64,000 nt of DNA from Mercenaria mercenaria (taxonomy: Eukaryota; Mollusca; Bivalvia; Venerida; Veneridae), in assembly GCF_021730395.1 (NCBI RefSeq), contig NC_069371.1, forward strand, positions 74,616,001-74,680,000. The letters run 5' to 3'. The notes under the pieces were generated by a model. The model saw only the letters and a list, made by a program, of their open reading frames with translations. It searched no databases and was not told the origin of the DNA. Position 1 is the stretch's first letter. The number at the start of each line of letters is the position of its first letter. Made by a program: the position numbers and the translations under genes. This document shows, piece after piece, positions 58,240 through 64,000 of this stretch.

Positions 58240-58394
58240 AGATAAAATTTTTGCTAAGGATACAATAGGACTATGGCATACAAAAAACTAATGCACGAAG
58301 ACTGCCACTGAAATATACATGCTGATCTTATCATAGATAATGCACAAACTACAATGTGTACAAGAGAGGCATCCACTACCTTTAGAATGCTGAG
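58240..58394. repeat. Duplicate of paralogue 3 intron 2 (37410-37580)
   Basis: GATACAATAGGACTATG, AACTAATGCACGAAGACTG, ATAATGCACAAACTACAATG, ACAAGAGAGGCAT parallel the intron 2 sequence in order. Confidence 0.65.
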
Positions 58395-58475
58395 GGTGAA
58401 GCTTGAGCTTATATCGGTGAGGGGTAAGTGGTTCTAAGTCAGAACCTTAACCACTCAGCCACAGAGGTCCCTAAC
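58395..58475 (-). mobile_element. SINE head, tRNA-Leu/Ser-like, truncated
   Basis: Minus strand: GACCTCTGTGGCTGAGTGGT, TAAGGTTCTGACTTAGAACC, ACTTACCCCTCACCGATATA. Same head as the SINE at 14738-15012, but no body follows. Confidence 0.6.
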
Positions 58476-58489
58476 TCTGGTATAAACAA

Positions 58490-59520
58490 CAATGAAGAAA
58501 GGAAAAAGCAACGAGAATGACACACACATAGACATGCCCTCACAGTAATTAACTCATGAACACCAATGCCTACGAAACAACAGAGATATGGACAAACCGT
58601 AACACAATCACGAATTACAATGAATATCACACCATAGAGACGTGGCCAAATTATAGCTAAATCACGAACAAAAATTCGTATGACACCGCAGGGACATGGA
58701 CAAACCGTAACTTGATCACAAAGAACAATGAATACGAAACCACAGAGACATGGACAAACCGTAAGTAAGTCATGGACAGCAACGAGTACAACACTACGGA
58801 GGCATGAACAAACCGTGTCTTAATCACGAACAACAATGAATATCACATCATAGAGACGTGGCTAAACTATAACTAAATCACGCAAACCGTAACTTAATCA
58901 CGAACAACAATGAATATCACATCATAGAGACGTGGCTAAACTATAACTAAATCACGCAAACCGTAACTTAATCACGAACAACAATGAATATCACATCAGA
59001 GAGACGTGGCTAAACTATAACTAAATCACGCAAACCGTAACTTAATCACGAACATCAATAAATGAGACACCATAGAGAGATGGAAACCCGTAACTAAATC
59101 ATAAACAACAACGAATACAACACCACGGAGACATGGACAAAACTTAACTTATACACGGACAAAAATAAATATCACACCATAGAGACGTGGCCAAATTATA
59201 ACTAAATCACGAACAAGAATTCATGCGAAACCACAGAGACATTGCTAAACCGTAACTTAATCAGGAACAACAATGAATACGACATCATAGACAGGTGGAA
59301 ACCCGTAACTAAATCAACGAGTTCAACACCACGGAGACATTGACAAACTGTACCTTAAGCACGAACAACAATGAAAACGAAGCCACAGAGACATGGACAG
59401 CCGTAACTTAATCTTGATCAGCAACAAGTACGACAACAGGGATACATAGCCAAGGAGACATAGACAGATCGTCACTTTAACTCGAAAAACGTAGAATTTG
59501 AAACCACAGAGACCTGGACA
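58490..59520. repeat. 54 bp minisatellite, about 19 units
   Basis: Same unit as 37650-38430 (ACCATAGAGACATGGACAAA, CCGTAACTTAATCACGAACA). A block near 58860-59050 is itself triplicated in units of about 85 bp containing CGTGGCTAAACTATAACTAA. Confidence 0.9.
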
Positions 59521-59605
59521 GGCGGCAACTTATATATGAATCAAAGCGCTGTGAGTTCTGATGGGTCGGGGCAATTCAGCTGTATTTATAACATAGCAGA
59601 ATAAT

Positions 59606-60045
59606 CTCAAGGGTTCATACAGAAATCTAGGAATTGAATTCAAGGACTTTCCAAGGACAAATTGGCATTTTTAAGGACCTGTACCGCGCTCCATTTTTTT
59701 AGACTGTTGCGGTTTTCTTTGGTGTTGTTACTTTGAAACATATTTATCAAACTATTTAAACCATAAATATTATTCATAACTTTCGCCCATGGCACTTTTT
59801 TTTTCAATTGTTTTAATACAACCTCGGCAATGCGCTTTGTGGATGTCATTTTCCTTTCTGCGCCATCTATACTCCTTTAGCCAACTCAGTTTGAAACGGC
59901 ATTTGCCATTTTGAAATCAATTGTCAGTAAATAACAACAGGAATCAGTAAAATTTACTTTTTTTACAATTTGATTCGACATTTCAAGCACTTTTCAAGAT
60001 GCAGCTCGTTTTCATGCACTTTCCAAGGCCTGTGCGAACCCTATG
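59606..60045. mobile_element. Inverted-repeat element, hAT-MITE-like
   Basis: Left end AGGGTTCATACAGAAATCTA and right end CCTTGGAAAGTGCAT-type sequence closing in CCTGTGCGAACCCT are imperfect reverse complements; AAGGACTTTCCAAGGA and CACTTTTCAAG/CACTTTCCAAGG lie near the ends. AGGGTTC(A/G)(T/C)ACAG ends resemble known hAT-type MITEs (from memory). An 8 bp target duplication is not clear. A minus frame of 69 codons inside (59640-59849) starting MTSTKRIAEV has lysine-rich, protein-like composition but no recognised domain. Confidence 0.5.
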
Positions 60046-60542
60046 ATTTACGCAAGAAATCGGTTTATGTCTGGCATTTCCAAGATTCATGCACGCGCTG
60101 TAGGTACAAATAAAAAACAAACAAGTTTATAAACAGATTGTACTTTGTAGCTTTGAAATATGTCAAAATATTAAACTCACAAACGAACACAAATTCAACA
60201 TTATTTTATGAATCCTATTATACATAAAGACTTTAACAAAATAATTAACATTTTATCTTGGCCAATAAAAACAAACAAAAAGCTGTTAAATGCAGTTATT
60301 TTACATAGTACATTCAATTCATACATGCAATACATTTTTTCATATTTTAAAAACGTTAATGGAAGTCCTTGTTTATGTTCTCATCATTTTCACTAAGTCT
60401 GTCAGAGCTTAACAGAAACAGTCACTTTTGCAGATTCAATAATATTTTCATATATCAATCAATAACAAAAGCGCTTGTGAGTTTCATCCAGGCTGTTATT
60501 GGAAGAACTGGAATGGTCGTTCAACTCCTTTCTCACAGTCTG
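60046..60542. other. AT-rich DNA, possible 3' UTR
   Basis: Would be the 3' untranslated region if the candidate exon at 60543 is real. No clear polyadenylation signal seen. Confidence 0.3.
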
Positions 60543-60647
60543 TTAAATATCTCTTACTTTCTGCTCGTACCCACTTCCCTTGTCAACAAAAATAACAATG
60601 TCGGTCTTAAAACTTCCAACATTATTATTGGTATACATTCCAAACAC
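60543..60647 (-). CDS. Candidate terminal exon of an unknown gene
   Basis: On the minus strand a good acceptor (TTTATCATTTCAG) is followed by 34 codons and a stop: VFGMYTNNNVGSFKTDIVIF then VDKGSGYEQKVRDI. The composition is protein-like, but no family is recognised. It is short enough to be chance in AT-rich DNA. Upstream exons would lie at higher coordinates. Confidence 0.25.
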   Translation of the reverse strand: MFGMYTNNNVGSFKTDIVIFVDKGSGYEQKVRDI

Positions 60648-61447
60648 CTGAAATGATAAACTTGACAAGTAGTTGATTAAGTTACACTTTTCATCTTACA
60701 GGAAATCAGTCACAATATTTGAAACATATGTTTATGGAATCTTGTATAAATATGTACATTTTAACTGAGATACTGAGCTCCATTGTTTCATCAATAACAT
60801 TTTCGGTCAAGTGGTACAATTTTGCTTGACATCAAATAAAAATATATGTACAGGTAACAAAAGCGGTAACAACATTTATTTCGCATTTGTTATTGCCACC
60901 GGGAACAAGGGATTAGAATAATAAAGTTAAACGTATACTTTTAGTATTTAAGACTTGGTAGTGTTGCATTGTTGAATTCATTCTATTAACAGAGTAGATT
61001 ATAACAGTTTCTAATGTCACCAAGTGAGAGCTAAATACATAAAATATATAACAAAAACTATGTTTATGACAATAATTCATAGCTTTTCCGCAGCAAATAT
61101 CATATACATTGTTAACATGGTACATAGCCGTACAACTACAAGTATAAAATTTGACTACCTCACCGCCAAGGGTCTGTTTGTCATTACCAGACCCGTAGGC
61201 TGCATGTAATGAAACTAATTCACAAGTAAGTTTACATGCTGGCTGCACATAAATTCTATTTTCATAAGATGAAAACATATTTTACAAACAAAGTACGTGG
61301 TTGATTAAAACATATTTTGCAAACAAAGTACGTGGTTTGCAATATAAAAACAAATTATACATGATATATGGACACATACAACCACCACTTTTTAGTTAGT
61401 TTTGATAACAGATGAAAGTCATGTTTATCATCATGAAACGGTCTCAG
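60648..61447. other. Unidentified DNA
   Basis: 61260-61340 has a short direct repeat (ACAAACAAAGTACGTGGTT twice, 41 bp apart). A 121-codon minus frame (60913-61278) is cysteine-rich but unlike any family I know. Confidence 0.4.
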
Positions 61448-61455
61448 AAAAAAAT

Positions 61456-61532
61456 GTGCAGCCTATACCGGGACTCGAACCTTCGGCTTACCATGCCTAC
61501 GCTCTTCCAACTGAGCTACAATGACCGACCGG
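61456..61532 (-). tRNA. tRNA-like sequence, degenerate
   Basis: Minus strand: TGTAGCTCAGTTGGAAGAGC (A box), loop ATGGTAA (GGT, Thr-like), GGTTCGAGTCCC (B box), then GGCTGCACA and a T7 run (61448-61454). The variable region is short and the T stem imperfect, so it is likely a pseudogene or SINE head. The GCACATTTTTTT suffix matches that at 48043-48054. Confidence 0.45.
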
Positions 61533-61707
61533 TACGAGAACCGCTACACACCTTCCCACTTATTGCAAGATAATTGGCACTCTTTGCTAATGTCTGACGC
61601 AGACTGATAACCGAATTCAGATGCACACCCAGACAAACTGCTTTGCTCCGCATTGGCTCCAAGGATGAACATCTTAGTAGAACCTCCAAATATAACAGTC
61701 TAAGGAA

Positions 61708-61790
61708 ACGTTGTGCAGTCTAGACCCGAACCTCGGACCTACGACTTAATGCGCCAACGCTCTACCAACTGAGCTACTTAGGACACCCGA
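61708..61790 (-). tRNA. tRNA-like sequence, degenerate
   Basis: Minus strand: AGTAGCTCAGTTGGTAGAGC (A box) and CCGAGGTTCGGGTCTAGACT (B box region), followed by GCACAACG. The T stem is mismatched and the anticodon is ambiguous. Probably related to the copy 250 bp away. Confidence 0.45.
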
Positions 61791-62688
61791 TACTAGAACT
61801 TATACATATGTGAATGAATGACAAATCGATTTTTCTTTCGACCATAAAATTTAGTGATAAAGATTTACAGGGTGTTAAATTCATGTCCTAGCTTTTGACA
61901 CAAAACAGATGTGTAAAACTTTTTTTTTCTGCTACATATATTTGATCAATTTTAAATTCAATATGACTTGTTAATCTACAAGAAAAAGGAAGATTTCCGT
62001 AGCTACTATAGAGACATTATGCACCCATTCAATAAAAAATGAAAATGAAATTTTAGTCCCATTCAAATACAGTATAGTCAGTAGGCTCTTTGAAAAACAG
62101 TGTATAATTTCCAGTCTACGCACTTTCTTGTCTTAAAACTGATATAGTCTTTAAGATGTGCATGCAACAAAATAAGCTAGGTTTAAAAAATGAAAGCGAG
62201 CCTTCGAATCTGCAATTATAAGTAACGGATTCAGGCGTACTCAAGTCACGACAAGTGTTCGCTGAACGGCGAACGTTATATTTTACGAACCTTTTTTACT
62301 ATAACTTTCGGTTTATCTCCACGGTTAGGTAATCCACAGCACTCAAGCCAGAGTTTCAGCTCAAATACTGAATGCTCATTTATATCATTTGAGCGGAACT
62401 TCACCCTTGGAATACGGTTTCCGTCAAGTTTTTATTGGGTCTGGGAATATATAGTTTCCCAGAAGCCATCGTGTTTGTTGTGAATATTAAGCGGTATACA
62501 TAACATATATTTATTACGTCACTGGCGACTGCTGCCTAAAAATAGCCGTTAATATAAAAATAGCCGTAAATAGTCCTGATGATATTCATGCGCTTTGTTA
62601 TAATAGCTGCACTCATTTTTGTTATTTGCCGTTTTGCACTATAAAGTGTAGTGGATTTTCATTTACCGTCTATAATTCCATTGAGTCG
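61791..62688. other. Unidentified DNA
   Basis: 62268-62285 contains the short palindrome TTCGCTGAACGGCGAA. No gene recognised. Confidence 0.4.
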
Positions 62689-62711
62689 GAGCAAAGCTCC
62701 GACCCAAAACC
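62689..62711. repeat. Short hairpin GTCGGAGCAAAGCTCCGAC
   Basis: Perfect 8 bp stem with a 3 nt loop. Similar to hairpins at the ends of bivalve repeats; may mark an element edge. Confidence 0.45.
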
Positions 62712-62916
62712 TATTCACTTGAAAAGAAACAAAAATTTAGTGTCATTATACCTGTAACAGCGAATATCATACGTTGCAAAATTTATGAAAAGCTGGTGTC
62801 ACGGTGACGTCATTACCCGTTTGCCGCGTTCTTGTAGCTTTATGCTTATTAATGACATTTTATCCCATTTTCTGGCCAATGCTTGATCTTTTAAAAGGAA
62901 ATTATATTTTTTTTTT

Positions 62917-63028
62917 CTACCAACTGGAAATCTTTCTTGCATTATTCTTGAGTGGTGGATAATATTTAGCAATCAAATGAAGTTCTGTATTCACTGCCAA
63001 CAAAGCATTTCCTGTGAGCACCTGTCCA
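62917..63028 (-). CDS. Candidate terminal exon of an unknown gene
   Basis: The minus frame reads GQVLTGNALLAVNTELHLIA then KYYPPLKNNARKISSW and stops, preceded by a possible acceptor CATCCCTAG at 63029. Protein-like composition and no low complexity, but no recognised domain. Alternatively a transposon fragment or chance. Confidence 0.25.
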
Positions 63029-63920
63029 CTAGGGATGCGCTTTGCGTAAAATAAAAGCAAAATTGAAATTATTTTCATAACATAACTTTTAAAAAATAAA
63101 GACACCTAAATGGATATAGAGATTGTAACTCAAATATGAAATTTAAAAAAGAAAAAAAAAACAAACAATTCCCGACTTTGACGGAAGTAGAACAAAATAG
63201 CGGGGCCCAGACGTCGACGAAAATTTTTCAGCTACAGGTTATAACACACTAAATAGCTGTTTTTCTTTATTCTATATAAAATTGACCTATTTCCAATGAC
63301 CGCAGCACACGGCAGGACCCATTTTAAGTGTCTGTTACTTACATTTTCTTGAAGAATATTGTCAGTGCTAAATAAAAATCGAAAGAAAAGTGGGGGTCAT
63401 GTTTGATGCAAGAAAAATATTTTTAGTCATACAAACAAACTGCAAAATCAGCTAAAAAATGAGACCCTAAATTATAGTGGTGGTGTATGATCTAAGTGTT
63501 CATGAAAAATTCTGTCATGTTGTTATTTCATTATGAAAATGCTACCTACATGTCAAGCATAGATCTGTCATGTGATTTTAGCAAAAAAAAATGCAAAGAA
63601 AATAAGGAAAATAGCTCTACAGAGCAAAAAATCTGAGGACTATTTGTATCCGCCATTATGCGACTACCATTTTGTATTCGCGCCATTTTTCTATTTAGTG
63701 TCTGTATGCCTACATCACTTTTTGCCTCATTCGGCACACCTTTGTTATATTCGCCTACACATTGCCGTAAGGCGAGCTTCGTGCTCGCTGTTAATACAAC
63801 GTTACCATCTATCTAAAGACAAAATATGATATTAAAACATCCGACACGTTAAATCTTTTTCAATAATCTCTTAAAATCAGCTTGAATTGCATATCAGTTT
63901 CATCTTGAGCAAATATTTTT
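63029..63920. other. Unidentified DNA
   Basis: Contains the hairpin GCGAGCTTCGTGCTCGC near 63773-63789. No gene recognised. Confidence 0.4.
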
Positions 63921-63923
63921 TAA

Positions 63924-64000
63924 AACAAGAGCTGTCTCCATAGGATGACACATGCCCCCGATGACACTTTGAATGAATAGTTATGGCCGATGTTAGAGTT
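63924..64000 (+). repeat. Start of a dispersed bivalve-type repeat (cut by window)
   Basis: AACAAGAGCTGTCTCCATAG, GATGACACATGCCCCCGATG, AGTTATGGCCGA. I recognise AACAAGAGCTGTC as a typical 5' start of abundant bivalve repeats (memory). The rest is outside the window. Confidence 0.5.

Overview
The window looks like nuclear DNA of a marine bivalve mollusc, possibly a venerid clam. The species is inferred from repeat style only: tRNA-derived SINEs of molluscan type, arrays of 110-160 bp units ending in GACGGACG tracts plus a hairpin, and a 240 bp perfect palindromic element. DNA is AT-rich, genes are intron-split, and no bacterial or organellar genes are seen.

The only recognisable gene content is a tandem family on the minus strand encoding a claudin/PMP22-like four-helix membrane protein. 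Paralogue 3 (36753-40230) is complete: three coding exons with matching splice phases give 308 residues with the family's W...LW..C..C first-loop signature. Paralogue 4 (48934-54056) has an intact exon 1, but its exon 2 is cut by a repeat array and exon 3 has an early stop. Paralogue 2 (about 25230-29260) has all three exons, but exons 2-3 lie in poor-quality sequence. Paralogue 1 shows a diverged exon 1 (about 12775-13130). A minisatellite at 58.5-59.5 kb matches intron 2 of paralogue 3 and may mark a lost fifth copy. Paralogues 2 and 4 also share flanking DNA, so they arose by segmental duplication.

Layout: 1-1.58 kb is repeat DNA. About 1.58-28.77 kb is a low-fidelity tract with distorted homopolymers and frame breaks, where only repeats and gene remnants can be recognised. 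28.77-64 kb is clean: paralogue 2 exon 1 and upstream DNA, paralogue 3, a transposon-rich spacer with a LINE reverse-transcriptase tail, paralogue 4 with 61 bp and 59 bp minisatellites in intron 1, then SINEs, an inverted-repeat element and tRNA-like sequences. Two weak candidate exons lie at 60.5 and 62.9 kb.

The four paralogues probably encode related junctional or membrane-organising proteins. Exon 1 (N-terminal tail, helix 1, first extracellular loop) is almost unchanged between paralogues 2, 3 and 4, while exons 2 and 3 have diverged. That pattern suggests gene conversion or strong constraint on the loop.
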